This document shows positions 30,160-39,407 of a DNA stretch of 49,814 bases, piece after piece. The stretch's first letter is position 1. Each line of letters starts with the position of its first letter. Source of the stretch: Burkholderiaceae bacterium (lineage in GTDB: Bacteria; Pseudomonadota; Gammaproteobacteria; Burkholderiales; Burkholderiaceae_E); assembly GCA_016710525.1 (NCBI GenBank), contig JADJVQ010000057.1, forward strand, positions 1 through 49,814. Direction: 5' to 3'. Position numbers and translations under genes: made by a program. The notes below the pieces were generated by a model, which saw only the letters and a program-made list of their open reading frames with translations, was not told the DNA's origin and searched no databases.

Positions 30160-31905
30160 ATGACCGCCCCCCACTCGCCCCCTGACGCGGCCCCTGCCGC
30201 CCCCGACGCCGCCAACGGCGCCGAAGCCCTGATCCGCATGCTGCAGCTGCATGGCGTGCGCCATGTCTTCGGCGTCTGCGGCGATACCAGCCTGCCCTAC
30301 TACGACGCGCTGTACCGCCTGGATCACGGCATCACGCACGTGCTGGCGCGCGACGAACGCAGCGCCTCGTACATGGCCGATGCCTACGCCCGGATCAGCG
30401 GCAAAGTCGGCGTGTGCGAAGGACCCAGCGGCGGCGGCGCGACCTACCTGCTGCCCGGCCTGGTCGAAGCCAACGAATCCTCGGTGCCGGTACTGGGCTT
30501 CACGTCCGATGTGCCGGTCTCCTCGCGCGGCCGCTACCCGCTGACCGAGCTCGATCAGCAGTCGCTGTACAGCCCCCTCACCAAGTGGAACGGCACGCTG
30601 AATACCGCCGCGCAGATCGGCGACCAGGTGCGCGCCGCGTTTCGCGCCTGCACCACGGGCCGCCCCGGCGCGGCCCATCTCTGCGTGCCCTTCGACGTCC
30701 AGAAGCAGGCGGTCGATCCGTCGCAGCTATGGGCTCAGTCCGAGCTGGGGCGCTGGCCCAACTGGCGCACCCGGCCGCCGGCCGATGACCTCGAACGGGC
30801 TGCGCGCGCCCTGCTGGCGGCCCGCCAGCCGGTGCTCATCTGCGGCGGCGGCGTGATGGCCGCCGGCGGCTGCGACGACCTGGCCCGCCTGGCGCTGCTG
30901 CTCGACGCGCCGGTCTGCACCACGGTCAGCGGCAAAGGCTCGGTGGCCGACAGTTTCGAACTCTCGGCCGGTGTGGTCGGCTCCAATGGCGGCGTGATGG
31001 CCACCCGCGAGGTCGTCGCCGCGGCCGACCTGGTGATGTTCGTCGGCTGCCGCGCCGGCTCCACCACGACCGAACATTGGCGCTTTCCGGCACGCGGGGT
31101 GACGATCATCCACTGCGACGTCGATCCGTTCGCGATCTCGACCAGCTATCCGACCGATGTGGCACTGGTCGGCGATGCGAAGCTCGCCCTGCAGGACCTG
31201 GTCGCGCTGATCGAGCCGCGGCGCGGCACTGCGCCGCCGGGCGCCGACCCCGCCAGCCCCGGCCGCCGGATCGTGGCGCGCGCGCAGCAGGCCAAACGCA
31301 GCGCGTTCGAGCTGCTGGCGGCCAGCGACGAGCGGCCGATCAAACCCGAGCGGATCATGGCCGCCCTGCGGCGCGCCCTGCCCCCGGATGCGATCGTCTG
31401 CGCCGACCCGGGAACCCCCTGCCCCTACGTGTCAGCCTATTTCGACCTGCCCCTGGCGGGGCGCCGTTTCATCACCAACCGCGCCCACGGCGCGCTGGGC
31501 TTTGCGATGCCGGCGGCCCTGGGGGCCTGGTTTGCCCGGCCGCAGGCCCGCTGCGTGGCGGTGATGGGCGACGGCAGCTTCGGATTCACGGCCGGGGAAC
31601 TCGAAACCGTGCTGCGGGTCGGCGCACCGCTGCTGCTGGTGGTCCTCTCGAACGCATCCTATGGCTGGATCAAGGCCAGCCAGCGGGCCAGCTACGGACA
31701 GCGCTACTACTCGGTCGATTTCAGGCCGACCGATCACGCCGCGATCGCCCGCGCCTGGGGCATGGCCTCGTGGCGGGTCGAAGATCCGCGCGAGCTCGAC
31801 TCGACCCTGCAGCAGGCCCTGCGCCACGACGGCCCGGCGCTGGTGGATATCGTCACGCAACCGCTCGAACTGGCCGCCGCGCCGGTCAGTCAATGGATGG
31901 GATGA
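30160..31905 (+). CDS. Thiamine-diphosphate-dependent enzyme (acetolactate synthase-like)
   Basis: 581 residues with the three-domain ThDP layout. The N-terminal PYR domain has the catalytic Glu in VLARDERSASYMADAYARIS. The middle domain includes QPVLICGGGVMAAGG, and the C-terminal PP domain has the ThDP/Mg motif GDGSFGFTAGELETV to SNASYGW. The substrate (2-oxo acid) cannot be read; the QRASYGQRYYS region is unlike classical IlvB. It sits beside TctC remains and nitronate monooxygenase genes, suggesting a catabolic locus. The stop overlaps the start of the TctC pseudogene. Confidence 0.88.
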   Translation: MTAPHSPPDAAPAAPDAANGAEALIRMLQLHGVRHVFGVCGDTSLPYYDALYRLDHGITHVLARDERSASYMADAYARISGKVGVCEGPSGGGATYLLPGLVEANESSVPVLGFTSDVPVSSRGRYPLTELDQQSLYSPLTKWNGTLNTAAQIGDQVRAAFRACTTGRPGAAHLCVPFDVQKQAVDPSQLWAQSELGRWPNWRTRPPADDLERAARALLAARQPVLICGGGVMAAGGCDDLARLALLLDAPVCTTVSGKGSVADSFELSAGVVGSNGGVMATREVVAAADLVMFVGCRAGSTTTEHWRFPARGVTIIHCDVDPFAISTSYPTDVALVGDAKLALQDLVALIEPRRGTAPPGADPASPGRRIVARAQQAKRSAFELLAASDERPIKPERIMAALRRALPPDAIVCADPGTPCPYVSAYFDLPLAGRRFITNRAHGALGFAMPAALGAWFARPQARCVAVMGDGSFGFTAGELETVLRVGAPLLLVVLSNASYGWIKASQRASYGQRYYSVDFRPTDHAAIARAWGMASWRVEDPRELDSTLQQALRHDGPALVDIVTQPLELAAAPVSQWMG

Positions 31906-32718
31906 ACATGAACCGACTCTCTCGCCGCGCCCCGATCCGGCGTCTTGCCGTGCTGCTGAGCGGCGCGCTGATCGGCCTGGCCGGCTCCCCGGCCACCGCC
32001 CAGACCAGCGATCGCCCGCTGACCCTCGTGGTGCCGTTCCCGCCCGGATAAATCCAAGCTGCCCTACGACACCTTCAAGGATTTCGTCGGCGTGAGCCTG
32101 CTGGTGAGGTTTGCGCTGGTGCTGGGCGCCCACCCGACGGTGCCGGGCGCCACGCTGCGCCAGTTCCTGGACCGGGCCCGGACGGAGCCGGCCAACCGCT
32201 ACAACTATGCCTCCACCGGCGTCGGCTCGCTGAACCACCTGATCCCCGAGAACCTGCAGCGTCTGGCCGGGGTGGATCTGCTGCATGTGCCCTATGGCGG
32301 CGGCGGGCCGGCGGTGCAGGCCGTCCTGGGTAACACGTCGCAGATGACGTTCCTGAGCCATGCCGCCCTGCGCGGCCAGATCCAGGCGGCCCGGATCAAG
32401 CCGCTGGCGGTGACCGGATCCCGGCGCCTGCCGGAGCTGCCCGACGTGCCGACCGTGGCCGAATCGGGTTTCCCGGGTTTCGAGGCGTATTCGTGGATCG
32501 GCATCTTCGTGCCGGCCGCCACACCCGGCGCCACGGTGCAAAAACTCGGCGCGGATTTCCAGGCGGTGCTCGCCGACGGCGAGGTCCGTAGCAAACTGGG
32601 CGCCGGCAGTTTCGAGGTGGTCGGCAGCACTGGCGAGCAGTTGGACCGGCACCTGCGCACCGAGCACGACCGCTGGGCGAAATTCGTCAAGGACTCGGGC
32701 CTGAAGCTGGACGACTGA
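31902..32718 (+). pseudogene. Tripartite tricarboxylate transporter binding protein (TctC), internally deleted and frameshifted
   Basis: The start (ATG 31902; signal peptide then PLTLVVPFPPG) reaches a TAA at 32049-32051. The C-terminal two-thirds, from KLPYDTFKDFVGVSLL through YNYASTGVGSLNHLIPE and VPYGGGGPAVQAV to a normal end DSGLKLDD, is intact in another frame. Compared with the family layout, about 60-80 residues between VVPFPPGG and the INPS-x-x-KLPYD region are missing, and the junction is ATAAATCCAAG at 32048-32058. No complete TctC can be made from it. TctC proteins bind carboxylates in the periplasm; neither TctA nor TctB is present. Confidence 0.88.
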
Positions 32719-32769
32719 GGCCGAACCGAGCTCGAGCCCGACGACCTGCTCATCGGTTTCCTGTACGCG

Positions 32770-33405
32770 GTGTCGCGCTTCGGCATCGTGCGGCTGGCCC
32801 ACCTGACCATCGACCTGCTGGCGCTCGGCCTGCGCTTCGACCTCATCGAACCCGCGCCAGGCGTCAAACCCCGGTACTCCGCCCGCACCGCCGGCTGCTT
32901 CGATCGGGCCGCCCGCCTGGCACGGGCAGACGGCCTGCCGCAGATCTGCCCCATCCACTTCCTGGCGGTGCTGGCCGAGCCGGGCGTGGCCACCTTCGAT
33001 GTGCTTGCCGCCAGTCACGGTGTGGACCACGCAGGCTGGCGGGCGGCACTGGCGGCCTGTCTGCCTCCGGCCGGGGTGCCGGCCGTGGCCCGGGCCGCCG
33101 AACAACCCTCGCCGCGGAACGGCCAGCACGGGGCTGCCCATAGCCCGCCACCGGGCGCCGGCCAGTCTGCCGAGCCGCCCGCCGCCCCTGACCCCGAAGC
33201 CGCCCTGCTGTCACCCGAAGAAGGCGCCCGCCTGCTCGGACTGCACATCCAGACGGTTCGCGGCTACATCCGCAGCGGCCGCCTGCCGGCCTTTCGGATT
33301 GCCGGCGAGCGGGCGATCCGCATCCGCCGCGACGACCTGATCGCCCTGCTGCAGGCCATGCCCGCCGCGCGTGCTGACGAAGGTTCTGCCCTACCCCGGT
33401 CTTGA
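32770..33405 (+). CDS. ClpN-like domain fused to an excisionase-type helix-turn-helix, N-terminus probably lost
   Basis: 211 residues from GTG 32770. The first ~100 residues resemble a Clp N-terminal (ClpN) repeat pair, for example FDRAARLARADGLPQICPIH and FLAVLAEPGVATFDVLAASH. After a Pro/Ala linker, LLSPEEGARLLGLHIQTVRG and YIRSGRLPAFRIAGERAIRI form a HTH_17 (excisionase) motif. ClpN-like sequence (LEPDDLLIGFLYAVSR) also continues upstream of the GTG to 32719 without a usable start, in the same frame as the TctC end, so the true N-terminus seems lost. The function is probably DNA binding; no partner protease is near. Confidence 0.65.
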   Translation: MSRFGIVRLAHLTIDLLALGLRFDLIEPAPGVKPRYSARTAGCFDRAARLARADGLPQICPIHFLAVLAEPGVATFDVLAASHGVDHAGWRAALAACLPPAGVPAVARAAEQPSPRNGQHGAAHSPPPGAGQSAEPPAAPDPEAALLSPEEGARLLGLHIQTVRGYIRSGRLPAFRIAGERAIRIRRDDLIALLQAMPAARADEGSALPRS

Positions 33406-33434
33406 CGACCCTTCCACGTCCCCAGGAGGACACC

Positions 33435-33707
33435 ATGCCCACGTTCGTCGCCATCCGCAGCCTGCCCGGAATCACCCCCGACGCCCTGATGGGGGCCGGT
33501 GCCCGCATCAAGTCCTGTGCCGCCGGCATGCAGGGCGAAGGCACCGATGTCCGCTGGATCCGCAGTTTTTTCCTGCCCCAGCAGGCACAGACCCACTGCT
33601 ACTTCGAGGCGCCCAGCCTGGCGGCAGTGACGGAGCTCAACCAGCGGGCGCAAATTCCGTTCGTGGAGATCGTGGAGGTGGCCGAGATGACGCCCGCGTC
33701 TGTCTGA
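33435..33707 (+). CDS. DUF4242 domain protein
   Basis: 90 residues from ATG 33435 with AGGAGGA 5 nt upstream. MPTFVAIRSLPGIT and VRWIRSFFLPQQAQTHCYFE, then IPFVEIVEVAEM, match the small ferredoxin-like beta-alpha-beta DUF4242 family. Function unknown; some relatives bind nickel. The stop is followed after 2 nt by the GTGCCG repeat. Its upstream neighbour ends 29 nt earlier, so cotranscription with the ClpN-HTH gene is likely. Confidence 0.8.
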   Translation: MPTFVAIRSLPGITPDALMGAGARIKSCAAGMQGEGTDVRWIRSFFLPQQAQTHCYFEAPSLAAVTELNQRAQIPFVEIVEVAEMTPASV

Positions 33708-33709
33708 CC

Positions 33710-33737
33710 GTGCCGGTGCCGGTGCCGGTGCCGGTGC
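33710..33737 (+). repeat. GTGCCG hexamer tandem repeat (4.7 copies)
   Basis: Four perfect GTGCCG units plus a partial, 33710-33737, in the 40-bp gap between the stop of the DUF4242 gene (33707) and the convergent stop of the nitronate monooxygenase gene (33748). Confidence 0.85.
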
Positions 33738-33747
33738 AAGCGCCGGC

Positions 33748-34749
33748 TCAGCCGATCGGCGCGGGCGCCGGCACGCCGATCACCAGCGTACGCGCCGCCT
33801 CGGCGGCACGCCGGTATTCGCTGCGCGTCCGGGCCACCAGGTCGGCCACGCTTTGCACGGCGTCCACCCCCGATACCGAGTGGCCGGCGCTCCAGATGTC
33901 GGCCCAGCGCTTGACGCCCGTGCTGCCCCCGCTGCCGTACAGCGCCTTGGCCCGCTCGGGGGCCATGTCGGTGGGCAGATTGGCCGGATCCAGGCCGCTG
34001 GCCACGATCGAGGGCCGCAGCGTGTTGGTCTCCAGGCCGGTGAACGCCTTGGACAGCAGGATGTCGTCGAGCCGGCTGTCGACCAGCATCTGCTTGTAGG
34101 CGGGTTCGGCCATGCTTTCGCGGGTGGCGATGAACTTGGTCCCCATGTAGGCCAGATCGGCCCCCAGCACCTGCGCGGCCAGGATCGCGGCACCGTCCGA
34201 GATGCCGCCGGCCAGGACCACCGGGCCATCGAAGAACGCCCGTACCGCACGCACGAACGAGAAGCCGTTCGCCCAGCCGGTCTGGCCGCCGGCGCCCGCG
34301 GTGAGCAGGATCAGACCGTCCACCCCCGCGGCCACCGCCTTCTCGGCATGGCGCACCGAGGCCACGTCGCACAGGACGAGCGTGCCCATGTCGTGCAGAG
34401 GGCCGACCACCGCGTCCGGCGCGCCGACACTGGTGATGACGATCTCCACCTTGTGCCGGCGCAGCACGTCGACATCTTCACGCAGCGACTCGCGGCGCAT
34501 GATCAGGTTCGGGCAGTACGGCGCATCGTGCGGGCCCAGGGCGTTCTCGATCTGGGTGATCCAGCGGTCGAACTCGTCCGCAGTCCGGCAGTTGGCGGTG
34601 GGAAACGCGCCGATCACACCCGCCTTGCAGGCGGCGATGACCAGCTCCGGCCCCGAGACCCGGAACATCGGCGCGGCGATCAGCGGCAGGGCAAGGCGCG
34701 GACCGAACTGCTGCATCAGGGCGCCGGGGCGTTTGACATCGGGAGTCAT
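33748..34749 (-). CDS. Nitronate monooxygenase-family flavoprotein, second copy
   Basis: 333 residues from ATG 34749. LALPLIAAPMFRVSGPELVI is the start motif, GLILLTAGAGGQTGWANGFS replaces the His-containing GGHAG loop seen in the copy at 26962 with GGQTG, and GADLAYMGTKFIATRESMAE is the FMN site. Loss of that His may alter or remove nitronate activity, so the product could be a related enzyme such as an enoyl reductase-type flavoprotein. The upstream gap of 273 bp is divergent with benE and contains the promoters of both. Confidence 0.85.
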   Translation of the reverse strand: MTPDVKRPGALMQQFGPRLALPLIAAPMFRVSGPELVIAACKAGVIGAFPTANCRTADEFDRWITQIENALGPHDAPYCPNLIMRRESLREDVDVLRRHKVEIVITSVGAPDAVVGPLHDMGTLVLCDVASVRHAEKAVAAGVDGLILLTAGAGGQTGWANGFSFVRAVRAFFDGPVVLAGGISDGAAILAAQVLGADLAYMGTKFIATRESMAEPAYKQMLVDSRLDDILLSKAFTGLETNTLRPSIVASGLDPANLPTDMAPERAKALYGSGGSTGVKRWADIWSAGHSVSGVDAVQSVADLVARTRSEYRRAAEAARTLVIGVPAPAPIG

Positions 34750-35022
34750 GACACTTGCCTTCAAGAGGTGGGATCGGACAGGCCGGCACCCGATCTTGCC
34801 AGCGGCTCGACCCGGGCGGTGGCCGGGCGCGCGCCCAGCGTCTCGCAATGCGGCGGGCAGCGGGGGTTCGCGGCCCCATCGCCCGGCGCGCCCCCGGGCG
34901 GTGCGCCACAATGAGGCCCGACTCGACGAATCCCTCGCTCCCTGCGCCGCGCCACCCCCGCAATCCGCGCAGCCGCCGGGGCCGATCCTTCCCACGCCAG
35001 TCCGCAATCCGACCCGCCGCCC

Positions 35023-36237
35023 ATGCTCGAAGCCTTCGCCCGCCCACCGCTGTCCCTGCGCCAGTTGAGCGCCGACCTCGGCCCGGCCTACCTGGTCAAT
35101 GGCCTGATCGGCTTCATCTTCGCGGCCACCGGTCCGGTGGCGGTGATCCTGTCGGTCGGCAGCCGCGGCGGCCTGTCGCAGGCCGAAATCGCATCCTGGG
35201 TCTTTGGCGCGTTCTTTCTGAACGGCCTGCTGACCCTGCTGGCCTGCTGGCTGTACCGGATGCCGCTGGCCTTCTTCTGGACGATCCCCGGCACGGTGCT
35301 GGTGGGCCCGGCGCTCACGCACCTGCGCTTTGCCGAAGTGGTCGGCGCATTCGTCGCCACCGGCCTGCTGATGATCCTGCTGGGCGCCTCCGGCTGGGTC
35401 AAGCGCGCGATGCAGGCCGCACCGATGCCGATCGTGATGGCCATGGTGGCCGGCGTCTTCCTGCGCTTCGGAACCGATCTGATCCGCTCGCTGCACGGCG
35501 ACATCCGCATCGCCGCCCCGATGATCCTCACGTTCCTGGCGCTCAGCGCCTGGGCCGCGGCCGGGCGGCGCCTGCCGCCGCTGATCGGCGCGCTGCTGGT
35601 CGGGGTGGTCGCGGTGGCCATGTCGGGCCGCTTCGACCCCGGGGCCGTCGGCGCGACGGTATTCGCGCAGCCGGTGCTGCAGATGCCCGTGTGGTCATGG
35701 AAGGCGATGATCGAACTGGTCGTGCCGCTGGCAATCACCGTTCTGGTCGTGCAGAACGGCCAGGGCGTGGCGATCCTGAAGGGCGCCGGTCACGAGGCCC
35801 CGGTGAATGCCGCGACACTGGGCTGCGGCATCTGGTCGACGATCACCGCCTTCACCGGCACCGTGTCGACCTGCCTCACCGGGCCGACCAACGCCATCCT
35901 GTGTTCGTCGGGCGAGCGGCCCCGGCACTACGTCGCGGGCCTGACGGTGGGCGTGCTGGCGCTGGGCTTCGGACTGCTCTCGCCGCTGTTCACCGGTGCG
36001 ATGCTGGCCACGCCGCCGGCCTTCATCGCCACCCTGGCCGGCCTGGCCATGCTGCGGGTGCTGCAGACCGCGTTCACGACCGCGTTCAGCGGGCCGTACT
36101 CGCTGGGCGCGCTGGTCACCTTCGTCGTGACCGTGGCCGACATCCCGATGCTGAACATCGGCGCGGCATTCTGGGGCCTGCTGGCAGGATTCGCGGTGTC
36201 GAGGCTGCTCGAGTGGCCGCGCCGCACGCCGGGCTGA
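35023..36237 (+). CDS. benE: BenE-family benzoate/H+ symporter-like transporter
   Basis: 404 residues, about 12 hydrophobic segments. LNGLLTLLACWLYRMPLAFF, WTIPGTVLVGPALTH and MPIVMAMVAGVFLRFG are typical of the BenE family, and NGQGVAILKGAGHEAPVNAA and CLTGPTNAILCSSGE are its conserved loops. It would import benzoate or a related aromatic acid. No benzoate-degradation genes are in the window, so the real substrate may differ. A start further upstream is possible but the ATG at 35023 fits the family. Confidence 0.9.
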   Translation: MLEAFARPPLSLRQLSADLGPAYLVNGLIGFIFAATGPVAVILSVGSRGGLSQAEIASWVFGAFFLNGLLTLLACWLYRMPLAFFWTIPGTVLVGPALTHLRFAEVVGAFVATGLLMILLGASGWVKRAMQAAPMPIVMAMVAGVFLRFGTDLIRSLHGDIRIAAPMILTFLALSAWAAAGRRLPPLIGALLVGVVAVAMSGRFDPGAVGATVFAQPVLQMPVWSWKAMIELVVPLAITVLVVQNGQGVAILKGAGHEAPVNAATLGCGIWSTITAFTGTVSTCLTGPTNAILCSSGERPRHYVAGLTVGVLALGFGLLSPLFTGAMLATPPAFIATLAGLAMLRVLQTAFTTAFSGPYSLGALVTFVVTVADIPMLNIGAAFWGLLAGFAVSRLLEWPRRTPG

Positions 36238-36591
36238 TCGAGGGGCACACCGGACCGGGCGAGCCGGACCGCCGCGGGCCGACCGCCGGTCGCGCCACGG
36301 GCCCCGGCCGGCCCGCATCGGTGCACCCGCGCACAGAGTTTTGCGCAGTGCGGTATAGTCCGCCCCGCGACGGTCAATCACCAGTCTTTTTCGTCGCAGT
36401 CTTCGGCACTCGCGTTCAGCGCCCGCTTTTCAAGCAGCGGCGCACTCTGCCCAGCCCTCGACCCTTCTCCTACCCTCGTCGTCTGCCTGACTGGTGCCGC
36501 CGGACCTAGTGTCCAAGCGCCGCCGTCCGGACCATGTCCGACCTGTGGCGATCATGCGGCCGGTCGACGCTGAACCTCCTACCGAGGCGAC
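36238..36591 (+). promoter_or_regulatory. Long intergenic leader of the DEAD-box helicase gene, with TATAGT box
   Basis: 354 bp without a gene. TATAGT at 36354-36359 is a fair -10 box but has no clear -35. If used, the helicase transcript has a leader of about 225 nt, typical of cold-inducible RNA helicase genes. A frame through the leader has no coding signature. Nothing else recognisable is seen. Confidence 0.4.
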
Positions 36592-38326
36592 ATGTCCTTT
36601 GCAAATCTCGGGCTCTGCGAGCCCCTCGTCCGCGCTGTCAACGAGTGCGGCTACACCGAACCCACCCCCATCCAGCTGCAGGCCATCCCGGTCGTGCTGC
36701 AAGGCCGCGATCTGCTGGCCGCCGCGCAAACCGGCACCGGCAAGACGGCCGGCTTCACGCTGCCCATCCTGCAGCACCTCGAAACCAAACCCGTGGGCAA
36801 GCTGCCCAACGGCCGCTACCCGATCCGCGTGCTGGTGCTCACCCCGACCCGCGAACTGGCCGCCCAGGTCCACGAAAGCGTGCGCGACTACGGCAAGCAC
36901 CTGTCGCACAACGCCGCCTGCGTGTTCGGCGGCGTCAACATCAATCCCCAGATCGCGCAGCTGCGCGGCAAGGTCGATGTCCTGGTCGCGACGCCGGGCC
37001 GTCTGCTCGATCACGTCGGCCAGCGCACCGTGGACCTCTCGCATGTCGAGATCCTGGTGCTCGACGAAGCCGACCGCATGCTCGACATGGGCTTCCTGCC
37101 GGACATCAAGAAGGTGCTCAAGCTGCTGCCCAAGCAGCGCCAGAACCTGCTGTTCTCGGCCACCTTCTCCGACGAGATCCGCGCGCTCACCCAGGGGCTG
37201 CTCGACAACCCGGCAAGTGTCGAAGTGGCGCGCCGCAATGCGCCGGCCGAAGCGGTCGAGCAGATGGTCATCGAAGTCGAAAAAGGCGCCAAGCGCGCGG
37301 TGCTCTCGCACCTGATCCGGACCGAAAAATGGTTCCAGGTGCTGGTCTTCACCCGCACCAAGCACGGCGCCAACCGCCTGGCCGAGCAGCTGGGCAAGGA
37401 CGGCATCGAGTCGCTGGCCATCCACGGCAACAAGAGCCAGAACGCGCGCACCCGCGCGCTGGCCCAGTTCAAGGACGGCTCGCTGCAGGTGCTGGTGGCC
37501 ACCGACATCGCCGCGCGCGGCCTGGACATCGAAGAGCTGCCCCAGGTGGTGAACTACGAGCTGCCCAACGTGCCGGAAGACTATGTCCACCGCATCGGCC
37601 GCACCGGCCGGGCGGGCGCCAGCGGCAAGGCCCTGTCGCTGGTCAGCGCCGACGAGCGCGGCATGCTGCACGACATCGAACGCCTGCTCAAGCGCCAGCT
37701 GCCGCGCGGGACGCCGGCCGACTTCGACATGAACGCGGCCAACGCCGCGGCCCGAGCGGCGGGTCCGGAGCGCGACGAGCGTGACGAACGCGGCCCGCGC
37801 GGCGGTGGTCGCGGCCAATCGCGCGGCGGACGCGGCGGTTCCGGCGACTCGCCGCCGCGGCGGCGGCGCTCCGGCGCGCTTCGGCGAGGGCAGCACCGGC
37901 GCCCGCGCGCCGGCGGCACGCCCGGCCGACTCGTACGGCGCACAGGATCGTCCGTCGCAGGACGGACGGGGCGCCGTGCCCCGTGCCGCCGGCGGCCCGT
38001 CGACCGGCGGCCGAGGCCCTGGCGCTGGCGCTGGCGCGGGCGGCCGGGGTCCCGGCGACCGGGCACCCGGCGATCGGGGTCCCGGTGGCCGCGGTCCGGG
38101 CAACCGGGCGCCCGGCAGCCGCGGACCCGGTGGCGGCAATCGGGGCGGCTCGGCATCCGGCGCGCGCGCCGAGCCGAGCCGTCACAGCGCGGAACCCGCC
38201 GTGCGGACCGACGCAGCCCCCGCCCCGCAAACCGCCGACGGCAATCGGAGCGACGCACCGCGCCGCCCGAGCACCGGCCTGGGTGCCGCGCTGATGTCGG
38301 CGATCACGCGGCCGTTCAGCCGCTGA
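36592..38326 (+). CDS. rhlE: RhlE-type DEAD-box ATP-dependent RNA helicase, frameshifted in the C-terminal tail
   Basis: Residues 1-390 hold all helicase motifs: Q (EPTPIQLQAIP), I (AAAQTGTGKT), Ia (LTPTRELAAQ), II (LDEADRMLDMG, DEAD), III (LFSATFS), V (VATDIAARGLDI) and VI (HRIGRTGRAG). After about residue 410 the sequence enters a Gly/Arg/Pro tail. The first frame would run to 38481 over the start of the next gene, with Arg/Trp-rich sequence of non-coding type. Shifting by one base at about 37800-37870 (GC repeats) gives a tail of RGPG-type units ending GAALMSAITRPFSR at 38326, typical for the family, followed 8 nt later by a hairpin. It remodels RNA during ribosome assembly and cold growth. 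Confidence 0.85.
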
Positions 38327-38334
38327 CCGGCCTT

Positions 38335-38353
38335 CCCGCGGCAGTGCCGCGGG
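38335..38353 (+). terminator. Hairpin after the helicase stop
   Basis: CCCGCGGC (38335-38342) and GCCGCGGG (38346-38353) form a perfect 8-bp stem with a 3-nt loop. It begins 8 nt after the corrected stop at 38326, which supports that stop. No T-run. Confidence 0.45.
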
Positions 38354-38477
38354 CCCGCCTGCACCTGCCTTTGCCGGCGGCCCGCGACGCACCGCGCCAG
38401 CCGCTGCGGCATGCTGCGGGTCTGGATTCGCGCCCGCGCAGCGCACGGCGCTTCACTGAAATGAGAACATCGAGTCT

Positions 38478-39407
38478 ATGAATCCGATCCTCGACGACCT
38501 CAACAAGAAATATGTCGCGCGCACCCCGCACATGCGCGACATCGGAATGCGCATCACCGGCGTGGACCGGGCCCGCGGCACCATGGTGCTGCCGGCACGG
38601 CCGGACTGGCTCGGCGACCCCGCCCGCGGGCTGCTGCATCCGGGCCCGCTCACCGTCCTGGCCGACTCGGCCTGCGGCCTGGCCGTCGGCGCGGCGCTGG
38701 ACAAGCGCACCCCCTATGCAACGCTCGACCTGCGCATGGACTACCTGCGCCCCGGCGGCCCCGAGCAGGACGTGACCTGCGAAGCCGAGTGCTACCGGGT
38801 CACCCGCAGCGTGGCCTTCATCCGTGCCGATGTCTGGCAGGCCGACCGGTCTCAGCCGATCGCCACCGCCACCGCCTCGTTCATGCTCTCGACTCCCGCC
38901 GGCACGCGCCCGTCGACCCCAGGCGGCATCTCGATGCCCGTGGCGCCCGAGGCGCCCCCGGCGCCGTCGGACAGCGCCCCGATCTGGATGGCCCCGGCCA
39001 GCAGCGAGCCGGTGCTGCCGGACAATCCGGTGCCCTACCTCCAATACCTCGGACTGCGGGTGTCGCAGGTCGACGGCCAGCCGCTGTTCCGGATGCCCTA
39101 TCAGGAGAAGCTGATCGGCAATCCGCGCCTGCCGGCCATTCATGGCGGCGTGATCGCGGGCTTTGCCGAAAGTGCCGCGATGCTGCACCTGATCCAGACC
39201 TTGCGCGGCAACAAGCTGCCCAAGAGCATCGACTTTTCGATCGACTATCTGCGGGCCGGCCGGCCCGAAGAGACCTTCGCCAGCTGCGAGGTCGTGCGCC
39301 TGGGCTCACGGGTGGCGATGGTGCAGGTGCGCTGCTGGCAGCGCAGCCCCGACTATCCGATCACGGTATCGCGCGGTCACTTCCTGCTGGCGGAACCCGA
39401 GGCCTGA
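38478..39407 (+). CDS. Double-hotdog acyl-CoA thioesterase (PaaI family, tandem domains)
   Basis: 309 residues with two hotdog units. The first, residues 15-135, has LADSACGLAVGAALDK and TLDLRMDYLRPGGPEQDV. The second, residues 185-305, has AIHGGVIAGFAESAAMLHLI and DFSIDYLRAGRPEETF, with the HGG-type active-site entrance. The first unit has a HPGPL version. It probably hydrolyses aryl- or acyl-CoA. The gene is convergent with the PAS-GGDEF-EAL gene and overlaps its end by 47 nt. Confidence 0.85.
   Translation: MNPILDDLNKKYVARTPHMRDIGMRITGVDRARGTMVLPARPDWLGDPARGLLHPGPLTVLADSACGLAVGAALDKRTPYATLDLRMDYLRPGGPEQDVTCEAECYRVTRSVAFIRADVWQADRSQPIATATASFMLSTPAGTRPSTPGGISMPVAPEAPPAPSDSAPIWMAPASSEPVLPDNPVPYLQYLGLRVSQVDGQPLFRMPYQEKLIGNPRLPAIHGGVIAGFAESAAMLHLIQTLRGNKLPKSIDFSIDYLRAGRPEETFASCEVVRLGSRVAMVQVRCWQRSPDYPITVSRGHFLLAEPEA

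Noticed and set aside
36494..37315. ORF overlapping the helicase leader and 5' part
   Set aside because: Different frame from the helicase motifs, with Arg/Ser-rich composition typical of shadow frames.
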